Shown in pieces: positions 33,571 through 43,349 of a stretch of DNA of 64,000 nucleotides. How positions within the stretch are numbered: position 1 is the stretch's first letter; each line of letters starts with the position of its first letter. Made by a program: the position numbers and the translations under genes. Origin of the DNA: Lachnospiraceae bacterium. GTDB taxonomy: Bacteria > Bacillota > Clostridia > Lachnospirales > Lachnospiraceae. Under the pieces are notes generated by a model. It had not been told where the DNA came from. It searched no databases and worked only from the letters and a program-made list of their open reading frames with translations. The stretch spans positions 34,960 through 98,959 of the forward strand of contig CABJAV010000010.1 in NCBI GenBank assembly GCA_902363675.1. Reading direction: 5' to 3'.

Positions 33571-35361
33571 ATGAGTGGCATAACAATTGTCCTGACACTT
33601 TTAAGTGGAGTTGCATTGTTTCTTTTCGGTATGTCTCTGATGGGAGACGGACTGAAAAAAGTGGCAGGAAATAAGCTTGAGCTTGTATTGTATAAGCTCA
33701 CAAATACACCAATCAAAGGTGTACTTCTCGGAACTGTAGTTACAGCAATTATCCAGTCATCTTCAGCGACCACGGTTATGGTTGTGGGATTTGTGAATTC
33801 CGGAATGATGAAAGTAGCACAGGCAATTGGAATTATCATGGGAGCCAATATCGGAACCAGTGTGACAGGATGGATTCTCTGTCTGTCCTATATTGACGGT
33901 TCAAGTGGTATTGCCCAGCTTTTATCCACAGCAACAATCTCTGCAGTAGTAGCAATCATTGGTATCACATTCAAGATGTTTGTCAAGAAGACCACCTACA
34001 AGAATGTTGGTGATATTATGCTTGGATTTGCGATTCTAATGGTCGGAATGCAGACGATGAGTGGTGCAGTTTCTCCATTAAAAGAGAATCCTCATTTTGT
34101 AAATATGCTTACAAAGTTTGAAAATCCATTTATGGGAATCATTGTTGGTATTGCATTTACAGCAGTACTTCAGAGTGCTTCAGCATCCGTAGGTATCCTG
34201 CAGGCATTGTCCATGACAGGAAGCATCAGTTTCGCAGCAGCACTTCCAATTACTATGGGTATTGGTGTTGGTGCAGCCTGTCCGGTACTTCTTTCTTCTA
34301 TCGGAACAAACAGGAATGGTAAGCGTACAGCACTGATTTATCTGTTAAATGATCTGTTCGGAATGATATTCTGGTCAATCGTATTTTATAGTGTGAATGC
34401 ATTTGCTCATTTTAAATTTATGGACATGACAATGCGTCCGGTAACAATCGCCATGATGAATACTATCTTCCGTCTGGCAACGATTCTTGTATTGTTACCA
34501 TTTATTCATGCGATAGAAAAACTGGTGTTCCGTCTGATCAAGGATGATCCGGAAGAACTTGAGGAACAGGCAGATTTTGATCTTCTTGAGGAGCGTTTCC
34601 TTTCCTATCCGGCACTGGCAATCGGACAGAGCCACACCGCAGTCAATGGTATGGCAAAGAAGGCACGTAAGAATATCAACCGGGCCCTTTCTCTTTTGAG
34701 CGATTATTCACAGGATAAATACAATAAAGTACAGGAAAAAGAAAATTTGATTGATAAGTATGAAGACAAGCTTGGAACTTATTTGATGCAGCTGACCGGA
34801 CAGGAAATGTCCACGACACAGACGCAGCAGGTTTCAAAGTTCTTACATACAATCAGTGACTTTGAACGACTGGGTGATCATGCAGTCAATATTTCCAAGG
34901 TCGCAAATGAGATTGTAGAAAAGAAGATTTCGTTCTCGGATTCAGCAAAGAGCGAAATAAAAGTATTAGAGGCTGCCGTTCGTGAAATTGTAGATCTGAC
35001 GGTAGATGCGTTCTGTGATGATAATCTGGAGATGGCAGCTAAAATTGAGCCGCTACGAGAGTTGATTGGAATTTTGTGCAATGATTTGAAAAATCGTCAC
35101 GTAACACGTCTGCGTGAAGGAAAATGTGAATATAAGCAGGGATTTGCGTTTAATGATTTACTGACAAATCTGGAGAGAATAGCTGCACATTGCTCGAATA
35201 TAGCTGTTGCAATGATTGAGACAGAGACATCCGAATTTGATACACACGAATATTTAAAGAGTGTACGTCATATGAAAGATGACGCTTATCTGAAATGTTT
35301 TGATGAATATGCGAGCAAATATAATATTTCCACTGGAAAAAAGGAAAAGAAAAATAAATAA
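33571..35361 (+). CDS. Na+/phosphate cotransporter family protein with PhoU-like tail
   Basis: The 596-residue protein has two repeats of the Na/Pi cotransporter family: QSSSATTVMVVGFVNSGMM near residue 55 and QSASASVGILQALSMTGSI near 208, each in a hydrophobic segment. The C-terminal 230 residues form helical PhoU-like repeats (ISDFERLGDHAVNISKVANE). It probably imports phosphate, or exports it when cytosolic levels are high. It is monocistronic with a promoter and a strong terminator. Confidence 0.9.
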   Translation: MSGITIVLTLLSGVALFLFGMSLMGDGLKKVAGNKLELVLYKLTNTPIKGVLLGTVVTAIIQSSSATTVMVVGFVNSGMMKVAQAIGIIMGANIGTSVTGWILCLSYIDGSSGIAQLLSTATISAVVAIIGITFKMFVKKTTYKNVGDIMLGFAILMVGMQTMSGAVSPLKENPHFVNMLTKFENPFMGIIVGIAFTAVLQSASASVGILQALSMTGSISFAAALPITMGIGVGAACPVLLSSIGTNRNGKRTALIYLLNDLFGMIFWSIVFYSVNAFAHFKFMDMTMRPVTIAMMNTIFRLATILVLLPFIHAIEKLVFRLIKDDPEELEEQADFDLLEERFLSYPALAIGQSHTAVNGMAKKARKNINRALSLLSDYSQDKYNKVQEKENLIDKYEDKLGTYLMQLTGQEMSTTQTQQVSKFLHTISDFERLGDHAVNISKVANEIVEKKISFSDSAKSEIKVLEAAVREIVDLTVDAFCDDNLEMAAKIEPLRELIGILCNDLKNRHVTRLREGKCEYKQGFAFNDLLTNLERIAAHCSNIAVAMIETETSEFDTHEYLKSVRHMKDDAYLKCFDEYASKYNISTGKKEKKNK

Positions 35362-35369
35362 GACTGATT

Positions 35370-35396
35370 AGCACACGCAAAAAGCGTGTGCTTTTT
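35370..35396 (+). terminator. Intrinsic terminator
   Basis: AGCACACGC-AAAAA-GCGTGTGCT followed by TTTT. Confidence 0.93.
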
Positions 35397-35465
35397 AGTG
35401 TCCGTATTATAGTACATTATATCTGTGATAATTCCTTTATCAGAAGAAAAACGGAGGAAAAACAG

Positions 35466-35576
35466 ATGAAGGGATATGTAGTAGAGAGCGGATATATGGG
35501 ATATGTAGATGGACAGTATGTACTTTTTGCAGATGAAAGCGATTATGCGGAAATGTATGAAGAAATAGAAGGCTAA
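35466..35576 (+). CDS. 36-residue acidic peptide of unknown function
   Basis: An ATG at 35466 follows CGGAGG by 8 bases. The peptide (MKGYVVESGYMGYVDGQYVL, then an Asp/Glu/Tyr-rich end) has no membrane segment. A longer in-frame start at 35388 overlaps the upstream terminator and is rejected. The strong ribosome site and the position between a terminator and the next promoter suggest a real small gene, but no family is known to me. Confidence 0.55.
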   Translation: MKGYVVESGYMGYVDGQYVLFADESDYAEMYEEIEG

Positions 35577-35582
35577 GTTACG

Positions 35583-35611
35583 TTGAATTTTCTGTCAGGT
35601 TGTGTCATAAT
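35583..35611 (+). promoter_or_regulatory. Predicted promoter of the thioesterase-pepP-polA cluster
   Basis: TTGAAT (35583-35588), 17 bases, CATAAT (35606-35611), 39 bases before the thioesterase start. Confidence 0.5.
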
Positions 35612-35650
35612 AAAACACAGTGTAGTATATGTTGTAGGAGGTATTTGACG

Positions 35651-36115
35651 ATGAAACAGGAAATTGAACTTGCAAGACCGGCAACAGACGTAAAATTACG
35701 CCCATATGAGCACCATGCAAAATATTATGAGACAGATCAGATGGGGATCATCCATCACAGTAACTATGTGAAATGGATGGAGGAAGCCCGTATGGATCTG
35801 ATGGATCAGATGGGACTAAGCTACAAGCAGATGGAAGAAATGGAGATTATCAGTCCGGTACTCTCGATTTCAGTAAATTATCACAGTATGGTTCATTTTG
35901 ATGACACGGTTGTAATTCAGACAAAACTTGTAAAATACAATGGCATCAAAATGGAAGTGGAATATGTTATGACCGATAAAGAAACCGGAGAGTTGCGCAC
36001 GACCGGAAGCAGCAGCCATTGCTTTTTGAATCGTGCAGGAAAGCCAATTTCACTCAAACGTATGTATCCGGAACTGGATACAAAGTTCTTTGAGATGAAG
36101 GAGGATGTGGAATGA
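35651..36115 (+). CDS. YbgC/FadM-type acyl-CoA thioesterase
   Basis: The 154-residue hotdog-fold protein starts at ATG 35651, with AGGAGG 9 bases upstream. It has the 4HBT active-site pattern YYETDQMGIIHHSNYVKWME with the catalytic Asp, and a later acidic N-G-I-K-M-E-V-E-Y strand. It should hydrolyse acyl-CoA thioesters in the cytoplasm. Its stop overlaps the next start by 4 bases, coupling it to the aminopeptidase gene. Confidence 0.88.
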   Translation: MKQEIELARPATDVKLRPYEHHAKYYETDQMGIIHHSNYVKWMEEARMDLMDQMGLSYKQMEEMEIISPVLSISVNYHSMVHFDDTVVIQTKLVKYNGIKMEVEYVMTDKETGELRTTGSSSHCFLNRAGKPISLKRMYPELDTKFFEMKEDVE

Positions 36116-37896
36116 TTCCGCAGAGACTTGCAGCGCTTCGCAGAGAGATGAAAAAGCATAATATTGCTGTGTATGTGGTTCCAACTTCGGATTTTCACGA
36201 ATCTGAATACGTTGGAGAATATTTTATGGCAAGAACGTATATCACCGGGTTTACCGGGTCAGCCGGTACGGCGGTGATTACAATGACAGAGGCCGGGCTT
36301 TGGACGGATGGAAGATATTTTGTGCAGGCCGCCAGACAATTAGAAGGAACGACCATTACTTTGTACCGCATGGGAGAGGAAGGCGTTCCTACAGTAAATG
36401 AATATATTGAAAAAGTACTTAAGCAAGGCGAGACAATCGGATTTGACGGACGTGTTGTCAATGGGCGCTGGGGTGCCAGATTAGAAGAAATCGCGGCAAA
36501 AAAGAAGGCATTTGTATCTGCAGAAGCAGATCTGTTGGATGCCATCTGGGAGGAGCGTCCACCGATGGCAAAAGAACCAGCCTGGATTCTGGATGAGGCA
36601 TATAGCGGAAGAAGTACGGGAGACAAGTGTGCCGATGTGCGCCGTATCATGAACGAAAAAGGAGCGAATACCTATATCCTTTCATCCCTTTCGGATATCG
36701 CCTGGCTGTTAAATGTAAGAGGCAATGATATCAGCTATGTGCCGGTAGTGCTTTCTTATGTTCTGCTGACGGAAAAAGAATGCATCTGGTTTGTACAGGA
36801 AGAGATTTTAGATGCCACGATGCAGGAATATCTGCAGGCAAACCAGATACAGACGATGGCTTATGATTCTTTTTATGAATATATTGCAACTATGGAACAT
36901 AAGACAATTTTGTTGAATCCGGCGGTACTCAATTACCGGACAAGAAAGAGTATTTCTTCTTCCAATAAGATCATAGAGGCGGCAGATCCTACCGAAAAAC
37001 TGAAAGCAGTAAAAAATAAAACAGAAATTGGACATATTAAGGATGCACATGTAAAAGATGCAGTTGCAATGTGTAAGTTTATGTATTGGCTGAAGAAAAA
37101 TGTGGGAAAAATACCAATGACAGAGATTTCTGTGGCAGATTATCTTACAGATCTTCGCAGCCGGCAGGAAGGTTTTCTTGACCTGAGTTTTGAGACAATT
37201 GCAGGTTATGCAGAACATGGAGCAATTGTTCATTATGCTGCGACAGAAGAGACCGATGTTCCGTTGAAACCGGAAGGCTTTCTTCTGGTGGATTCCGGTG
37301 GACATTATCTGGAAGGAACGACAGACATTACAAGAACATTTGCACTTGGACCGATTACGGACGAGATGAAGGAAAATTATACCCGTGTGTGTCGTTCCAA
37401 TATGAATCTTGCTAATGTACGCTTTTTGTATGGATGTTCGGGAAGAAATCTTGATATTGTGGCAAGAGAGCCGCTATGGGAAGCTGGACTTGATTATAAA
37501 CACGGCACGGGACATGGTGTCGGTTATACCTTAAGTGTTCACGAAGGACCGAATGCATTTCGCTGGAAAAAGTCTCCGGTGAGTGAGGAATGTGTTTTGG
37601 AAGAAGGCATGATAACAACTGATGAGCCGGGAATCTATATTGAGGGACAGTATGGAATCCGTCTGGAAAATGAACTGGTATGTTGTAAGGATGAGAAAAA
37701 TTCTTATGGACAGTTTATGCATTTTGAAAATATAACGTATGTACCGTTTGATTTGGATGCAGTGGTGCCACAGCAGATGACAGGGACAGAGAGAGCGCGT
37801 CTGAACGCTTATCACCAAAAGGTATATACCGTGGTTTCTCCTTATCTTGAAGGGGAGGAACTGGAGTGGTTGAAGGAAGCAACCAGAGAAATATAA
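36112..37896 (+). CDS. Xaa-Pro aminopeptidase (M24B)
   Basis: The 594-residue enzyme has two creatinase-like N-terminal domains (about 1-305) and the M24 pita-bread domain. Metal ligands are visible in LLVDSGGHYLEGTTDITRTF (two Asp), HGTGHGVGYTL (His), TTDEPGIYIEGQYGIRLENE (two Glu). It removes N-terminal residues preceding proline. The three-domain form of about 600 residues is typical of the eukaryote-like APP1 group found in clostridia. It is translationally coupled to the thioesterase. Confidence 0.92.
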   Translation: MIPQRLAALRREMKKHNIAVYVVPTSDFHESEYVGEYFMARTYITGFTGSAGTAVITMTEAGLWTDGRYFVQAARQLEGTTITLYRMGEEGVPTVNEYIEKVLKQGETIGFDGRVVNGRWGARLEEIAAKKKAFVSAEADLLDAIWEERPPMAKEPAWILDEAYSGRSTGDKCADVRRIMNEKGANTYILSSLSDIAWLLNVRGNDISYVPVVLSYVLLTEKECIWFVQEEILDATMQEYLQANQIQTMAYDSFYEYIATMEHKTILLNPAVLNYRTRKSISSSNKIIEAADPTEKLKAVKNKTEIGHIKDAHVKDAVAMCKFMYWLKKNVGKIPMTEISVADYLTDLRSRQEGFLDLSFETIAGYAEHGAIVHYAATEETDVPLKPEGFLLVDSGGHYLEGTTDITRTFALGPITDEMKENYTRVCRSNMNLANVRFLYGCSGRNLDIVAREPLWEAGLDYKHGTGHGVGYTLSVHEGPNAFRWKKSPVSEECVLEEGMITTDEPGIYIEGQYGIRLENELVCCKDEKNSYGQFMHFENITYVPFDLDAVVPQQMTGTERARLNAYHQKVYTVVSPYLEGEELEWLKEATREI

Positions 37897-37934
37897 AACA
37901 GTCACCGGTTGGAGGGGACAAGAAGGAGTTATGA

Positions 37935-40667
37935 ATGAGTAAAAAGCTGGTACTGATTGATGGACACAGCATTTTGAACCGTGCATTTTTTGGATTGCCG
38001 GATCTAACAAATTCAGAAGGATTGCACACCAATGCAGTGTATGGCTTTTTGAATATTATGTTTAAAATATTGGAAGAGGAAAAGCCGGACTATCTGACAG
38101 TGGCTTTTGACGTTCATGCGCCGACGTTTCGGCACAAGATGTTTGATGCCTATAAAGGCACACGTTCACCGATGGATGATGCCCTGCGGCAGCAGGTGCC
38201 GATGATCAAAGAGATGCTGACTGCCATGGGCGTACGTATTATCGAGATGGAAGGTTACGAAGCGGATGATCTGCTTGGAACACTTGCCGGAATGGGGGAG
38301 CGGGAAGGCATGGATGTTTCGGTGGTATCCGGAGACCGCGACTTGTTGCAGCTTGCAACGGAACATGTAAAAATCCGTATTCCGAAGACAAAAAAGACTG
38401 GAACTGAAATTGAAGATTATCTTGCAGAAGATGTTAAGGAACGTTATCTGGTCACACCAAAAGAATTTATCGATGTCAAGGCACTTATGGGCGATACCGC
38501 GGACAATATCCCTGGTGTTCCGGGAATTGGAGAGAAGACAGCGACAGCGCTGATTGCACAGTATGGGAGCATTGAGGCGGTACATGAGAATGCAGAAGTT
38601 GTTCGTCCGCCGCGTGCGTCAAAGAATATTGTGGAGTATTGGGACCAGGCGGTCATGAGCAAAAAGCTCGCGACCATCATTACGGATGTTCCTGTGAAAT
38701 ATGATTTCACAGAGGCCGCGTTAGCGTCAAATGATGCACTTTACACACAGGAAGCGTATCTGATGTGTAAGAAACTGGAATTTAAGAATCTTCTGGGACG
38801 TTTTTCTGTGGATGCACCAAAAAATAATGCCCAGGAGCATTTTAATGTAATAAAAACAAAAGCAGAGGCAGAACGTATCTGGAAGAAAGTGGATGAAAAG
38901 CCACTTGCTTTTATGGTTATTCCAAACGTGGATAATAAGCAGGAGTCGGATGGACAGATGCTTTTGTTTGCGCCAGCACCGAAGAATGCATTTGCGGCGC
39001 TTGCAGTGGCTTTTTCTGAGGTAGATATTTATTTGTTTATTACCGGAGATGAACTCGCGGCAGATGATTTGATGGCGCATTTATTTGCGTGCAAAAGCAA
39101 GCAGTTGCTTACAGCAAATTTAAAATCCCAGCTGCCTTATCTGAAATGGATAAATGAACAAAGAGCAGCAGAAGACTGGGAAGCATATTGCACGCAGAGA
39201 AATCGTTTTTTTGAACGCACAGTGGCAGCGTATCTGTTGAATCCATTAAAGGGCGAATATCCGTGTGATGATATTGCAAAGGATTATCTGGGACTTATGG
39301 TGCCGGGGAAAGCAGACTTGCTTGGAAAGAAAACGGTAGCAGAAGTGCTTGCGGAAGATGAAAAAAAGGCAGTGGATTATGCCTGCTATGAGGCATACAT
39401 TTCGTGGAAATCCTATCCGGTTCTTATGGAATCGTTAAAAGAACAGGGGATGGATAAACTTTTCCGTGAAATCGAGATGCCGCTCGTTTTTGTATTGTCC
39501 GATATGGAACGGCAGGGAATCAGCATTGATGCGGATGCACTGAAAGAGTACGGTGAAAAGCTTTCCGTTTCTATTATAGAACTGGAACAGAAGATATACG
39601 AAGAAGCGGGTGAACAGTTCAATATCAATTCACCGAAGCAGCTTGGTGTGATTTTATTTGAAAAAATGCAGCTTCCGAATGGAAAGAAGACCAAGACCGG
39701 ATTTTCAACTTCTGCGGAGGTGCTGGAAAAACTGGCAGGAGATTACCCGATTGTTGCGGACATATTGGAGTATCGTAAACTGGCAAAACTGAAATCAACC
39801 TATGCGGATGGGCTTGCTAACTATATTGACGAGACTGGAAAGATTCACACAACATTTCATCAGACGATTACGGCAACGGGAAGACTCAGCAGTACGGATC
39901 CGAACTTGCAGAATATTCCAATCCGTATTGAACTTGGAAAAATGATTCGTAAAGTATTTCATCCGCTGGATGGAGATTTGTTTGTGGATTCTGATTACTC
40001 ACAGATCGAACTTCGTCTTCTGGCACATATGTCCGGAGATAAGCAGTTGATTGAGGCGTTCCGGGAAAATCAGGATATTCATAGAAGTACGGCTTCCAAA
40101 GTATTTCATGTGCCGTTTGATGAGGTGACCGATTTACAGCGACGAAATGCCAAAGCGGTCAATTTTGGCATTGTATATGGAATCAGCGCATTTGGACTGA
40201 GTCAGGATCTTGATATCGGACAGAAAGAGGCACAGGGATATATTGACAGTTATTTTGAAACTTATCCAAAAATCAAGGAATTTTTAGACCGCACGGTTGC
40301 GGAGGCGAAAGAAAAAGGTGTTACCAAAACTTTATATGGAAGAATTCGCCCGATTCCGGAACTTTCATCCAGCAATTATATGCAGCGGCAGTTTGGGGAG
40401 CGTGTTGCAATGAACGCGCCAATCCAGGGAACTGCAGCAGATATTATTAAAATTGCGATGATCCGTGTGCATGACCGTCTGATTCGCGAAAATTACAAAT
40501 CAAGACTGATCTTACAGGTACACGATGAACTTTTGATTGAGACTGCAGAAGAAGAAAAAGACGCAGTGATAGCTCTTTTGGAACAGGAAATGCAAAGCGC
40601 GGCAGATTTAAGTGTAGAGCTTGCAGTGGGAACAGAAACCGGATATGATTGGTATGATGCACATTAG
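37935..40667 (+). CDS. polA: DNA polymerase I
   Basis: The 910-residue enzyme has an intact 5'-3' exonuclease (LIDGHSILNRAF, GYEADDLLGTLA, SGDRDLLQLA, PGVPGIGEKTA). The middle domain (about 300-500) lacks the DXE and DXXXD residues of the 3'-5' proofreading exonuclease and is presumed inactive. The polymerase domain is complete: FVDSDYSQIELRLLAHMSGD, RRNAKAVNFGIVYGIS and LQVHDELLIE. It works in Okazaki fragment processing and repair. The ATG at 37935 follows AGAAGGAG; an ATG three bases earlier gives an immediate stop. coaE starts 9 bases later. Confidence 0.95.
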   Translation: MSKKLVLIDGHSILNRAFFGLPDLTNSEGLHTNAVYGFLNIMFKILEEEKPDYLTVAFDVHAPTFRHKMFDAYKGTRSPMDDALRQQVPMIKEMLTAMGVRIIEMEGYEADDLLGTLAGMGEREGMDVSVVSGDRDLLQLATEHVKIRIPKTKKTGTEIEDYLAEDVKERYLVTPKEFIDVKALMGDTADNIPGVPGIGEKTATALIAQYGSIEAVHENAEVVRPPRASKNIVEYWDQAVMSKKLATIITDVPVKYDFTEAALASNDALYTQEAYLMCKKLEFKNLLGRFSVDAPKNNAQEHFNVIKTKAEAERIWKKVDEKPLAFMVIPNVDNKQESDGQMLLFAPAPKNAFAALAVAFSEVDIYLFITGDELAADDLMAHLFACKSKQLLTANLKSQLPYLKWINEQRAAEDWEAYCTQRNRFFERTVAAYLLNPLKGEYPCDDIAKDYLGLMVPGKADLLGKKTVAEVLAEDEKKAVDYACYEAYISWKSYPVLMESLKEQGMDKLFREIEMPLVFVLSDMERQGISIDADALKEYGEKLSVSIIELEQKIYEEAGEQFNINSPKQLGVILFEKMQLPNGKKTKTGFSTSAEVLEKLAGDYPIVADILEYRKLAKLKSTYADGLANYIDETGKIHTTFHQTITATGRLSSTDPNLQNIPIRIELGKMIRKVFHPLDGDLFVDSDYSQIELRLLAHMSGDKQLIEAFRENQDIHRSTASKVFHVPFDEVTDLQRRNAKAVNFGIVYGISAFGLSQDLDIGQKEAQGYIDSYFETYPKIKEFLDRTVAEAKEKGVTKTLYGRIRPIPELSSSNYMQRQFGERVAMNAPIQGTAADIIKIAMIRVHDRLIRENYKSRLILQVHDELLIETAEEEKDAVIALLEQEMQSAADLSVELAVGTETGYDWYDAH

Positions 40668-40676
40668 GAGGCTGAT

Positions 40677-41279
40677 ATGCTTTTTGTTGGAATTACAGGC
40701 GGTGTGGGAGCCGGAAAATCAGAGATATTAAATTATCTTGGCAGACATCATGGAACCAGAGTTATGCTTGCAGATGAAATTGCTCATGAACTTATGGAAC
40801 CGGGAACGGAGTGCTTTGAAAAACTAGCGGAGCTATTCAGAAACGAAGATATTTTTCAGGAAGATGGTCATTTTGACCGTAAAAAACTGGCATCTGTGAT
40901 TTTTGCAGACGAAGAAAAAAGAAATTTACTTAATGGAATTGTTCATCCGGCAGTCAAAGAGTATGTGTGTGAGCAGGTACAGGCTGAAAGAGAAGGCGGT
41001 GTTCGCAAGCTTCTGGTATTGGAAGCGGCTTTGCTTATTGAAGAACATTATGATGAAATATGTGATGAACTTTGGTATATTTATACGGATAGAGAAATTC
41101 GAAGAGAGCGTCTGAAAATTTCAAGAGGATATTCAGATACAAAAATTGACCAGATTTTTGATAGTCAGCTGAGCGAGGATGAATATCGAAAAAACTGTCA
41201 GCTGGTCATTAATAACGATGGAAGAATTGAACAGACGCTGGCACAGATTGATAAGGCGTTGAGGGAGAGACACATATGA
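40677..41279 (+). CDS. coaE: Dephospho-CoA kinase
   Basis: The 200-residue kinase carries out the last step of coenzyme A synthesis. It has the P-loop GITGGVGAGKSE at the N-terminus, the ADEIAHELM substrate region, and YTDREIRRERL. AGGAGG lies 6 bases before the ATG. The polA-coaE order is common in Firmicutes. The stop overlaps the next start by 4 bases. Confidence 0.95.
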   Translation: MLFVGITGGVGAGKSEILNYLGRHHGTRVMLADEIAHELMEPGTECFEKLAELFRNEDIFQEDGHFDRKKLASVIFADEEKRNLLNGIVHPAVKEYVCEQVQAEREGGVRKLLVLEAALLIEEHYDEICDELWYIYTDREIRRERLKISRGYSDTKIDQIFDSQLSEDEYRKNCQLVINNDGRIEQTLAQIDKALRERHI

Positions 41280-43348
41280 GTAACGTATTTGGTTTGGACA
41301 TTGGAACCCGCAATGTGGTGGGAACTGTGGGATACCGGACAGAAGATGACAAATTTATAGTGACAGCGCAGTGTGTGAGACAGCACGAAACCCGTGCAAT
41401 GCTGGATGGGCAGATTCATGATATCGGTAAGGTCGGACGAATTATTGGCCAGGTGAAAGCAGAACTCGAAGCACAGCTGAATGAACCGCTGAGTGATGTG
41501 TGTATTGCAGCCGCTGGTCGTGTGTTAAAGACGGTTACTACACATGTTGAGTATGAGTATGCGGAGGAGAGCATTGTTACCGGAGAGGATATTCATACAC
41601 TCGATTTGCTGGGAATTGAAAAAGCTCAGGATATTTTAAAAGAAGCAAATGACACACAGTATAAATTTTATTGCGTGGGTTATTCGGTTGTGAAATATTT
41701 TTTGAATGATGAAGTATTTATAAGTCTTGAGGATCATAAAGCAACAAAGATTGGTGAAGACATTATCGTAACATTTCTTCCGGAAGATGTAGTAGATGGA
41801 TTGTATTCTGCAGTAGGGCAGGCAGGGCTTACGGTCGCAAACATGACTTTGGAGCCAATTGCTGCTATCAATGTAGCTATTCCGGAAAATTACCGCATGT
41901 TAAATATTGCACTGGTTGATGTGGGTGCGGGAACTTCTGATATTTCTGTGACAAAAGAAGGAAGTATTATTGCATATGGCATGATTCCATATGCAGGAGA
42001 TGAATTGACGGAATTAATCGTTCAGCATTTTCTTGTAGATTTTAAGACCGCCGAGGCGATGAAACTGGCATCGACTACAGAGAATGAAGTGACATATGAA
42101 GATATCATGAGTATTTCTCATACAATTCCTTCTAAAGAAATCTGGGATCTTGTAGAGCCTACGGTGGATAAGATTACTTCCGAAGTAGCTGCAAAGATCA
42201 TGGAATTAAATGGAGATAAGACGGTCAGTGCCTGCTTTGTCGTAGGAGGTGGTGGAAAAATCCACGGATTCACGCAAATGCTGGCCAAACGGCTTGATTT
42301 GCCAGAGGAACGTGTGGCATTACGTGGAGAGGAAGTTCTCAAAGAAGTTGTCTTCGAACAGGAAGATATCCATAAGGATCCACTCCTTGTGACTCCGATT
42401 GGAATTTGTCTGAATTATTATGAGCAACGGAATAATTTTATTATGATGAAATTCAATGGAGAGCGCTTGAAGTTATATGACAATAATCGTTTGACGATCG
42501 TGGACGCAGCATTACAGGCGGGATTTCCGAATGACGAGCTTTTTCCTAAACGAGGTATGCCAATCAATTTTGTTGTGAATGGTGCGGCGAGAATTGCAAG
42601 AGGCGAGGCCGGAGAACCTGCGATTGTAACTTTGAACGGCAGACCGGCAAACATTAATACCCCACTTGTTCCAAACTGCGAAGTTACTATTGAACCATCT
42701 ACAGCCGGTGCGGATGCGGTATACACAATCGAACAGTTAGAGGAATATCATGAGTCTACGCTTACGGTAATCATCAATGGAAAAACCGTTGTTTGTCCAA
42801 AATTTGTAGAAGTCAACGGACAATTGGAACCGGGTTCTTACGAGATCAAAGAAGGCGATGTCATTGAGGCAAGAAATTATTATACGGTACGTCAGGTTGC
42901 AGAGTTCATGGATGTGGAAGTAGATACAGATCATGAGGTTCTCGTCAACAACCGGCTTGCAGATTTTGACACACTAGTATATGAAAATTTTACGATTGAC
43001 TGGACGGTTCTCTCCTTTGGGGTTGCGCCGGAGCCGGAGAATCGTTATAATGCTACAATAAGTGATACTTCTTCGGAAGTGTCCTCAGAGGATGAGTCTC
43101 CGGAAGAGAAAGAAGAGGAAGCTCCAGAAAAACCGGAAGGATCCGTTACCGTTATGGTAAACGGAGAGTCTGTGACTATGACAGGAAAGCAAAATTATAT
43201 CTTTGTCGATGTATTTGACTGGTATTCCTTTGATCTGTCTGCTGGAAAAGGGCGCGCCATTGCAACATTAGTCAATGGAAAAGAAGCAGAATTTTCGCAG
43301 CCACTGGCCAATGGGGACAACATCGAATTATACTGGAAAGAGAATTAA
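41276..43348 (+). CDS. FtsA-like actin-fold ATPase with long C-terminal extension
   Basis: The 690-residue protein begins NVFGLDIGTRNVVGTVGYRT, the phosphate-1 region of FtsA/PilM/actin-like ATPases, with LVDVGAGTSDISV near residue 218 and a second nucleotide block in CFVVGGGGKIHGFTQML near 320. Classical FtsA ends near 420 with a membrane-binding helix; here about 270 extra residues follow. They contain repeated beta-rich units (VTLNGRPANINTPLVPNCEV, TLTVIINGKTVVCPKF, VTVMVNGESVTMTGKQNYIF) that look like ubiquitin-type beta-grasp modules, and an acidic linker. A separate canonical ftsA elsewhere in the genome is likely. It is coupled to coaE. The role in the cell envelope is inferred from the fold only. 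Confidence 0.8.
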   Translation: MSNVFGLDIGTRNVVGTVGYRTEDDKFIVTAQCVRQHETRAMLDGQIHDIGKVGRIIGQVKAELEAQLNEPLSDVCIAAAGRVLKTVTTHVEYEYAEESIVTGEDIHTLDLLGIEKAQDILKEANDTQYKFYCVGYSVVKYFLNDEVFISLEDHKATKIGEDIIVTFLPEDVVDGLYSAVGQAGLTVANMTLEPIAAINVAIPENYRMLNIALVDVGAGTSDISVTKEGSIIAYGMIPYAGDELTELIVQHFLVDFKTAEAMKLASTTENEVTYEDIMSISHTIPSKEIWDLVEPTVDKITSEVAAKIMELNGDKTVSACFVVGGGGKIHGFTQMLAKRLDLPEERVALRGEEVLKEVVFEQEDIHKDPLLVTPIGICLNYYEQRNNFIMMKFNGERLKLYDNNRLTIVDAALQAGFPNDELFPKRGMPINFVVNGAARIARGEAGEPAIVTLNGRPANINTPLVPNCEVTIEPSTAGADAVYTIEQLEEYHESTLTVIINGKTVVCPKFVEVNGQLEPGSYEIKEGDVIEARNYYTVRQVAEFMDVEVDTDHEVLVNNRLADFDTLVYENFTIDWTVLSFGVAPEPENRYNATISDTSSEVSSEDESPEEKEEEAPEKPEGSVTVMVNGESVTMTGKQNYIFVDVFDWYSFDLSAGKGRAIATLVNGKEAEFSQPLANGDNIELYWKEN

Positions 43349-43349
43349 C

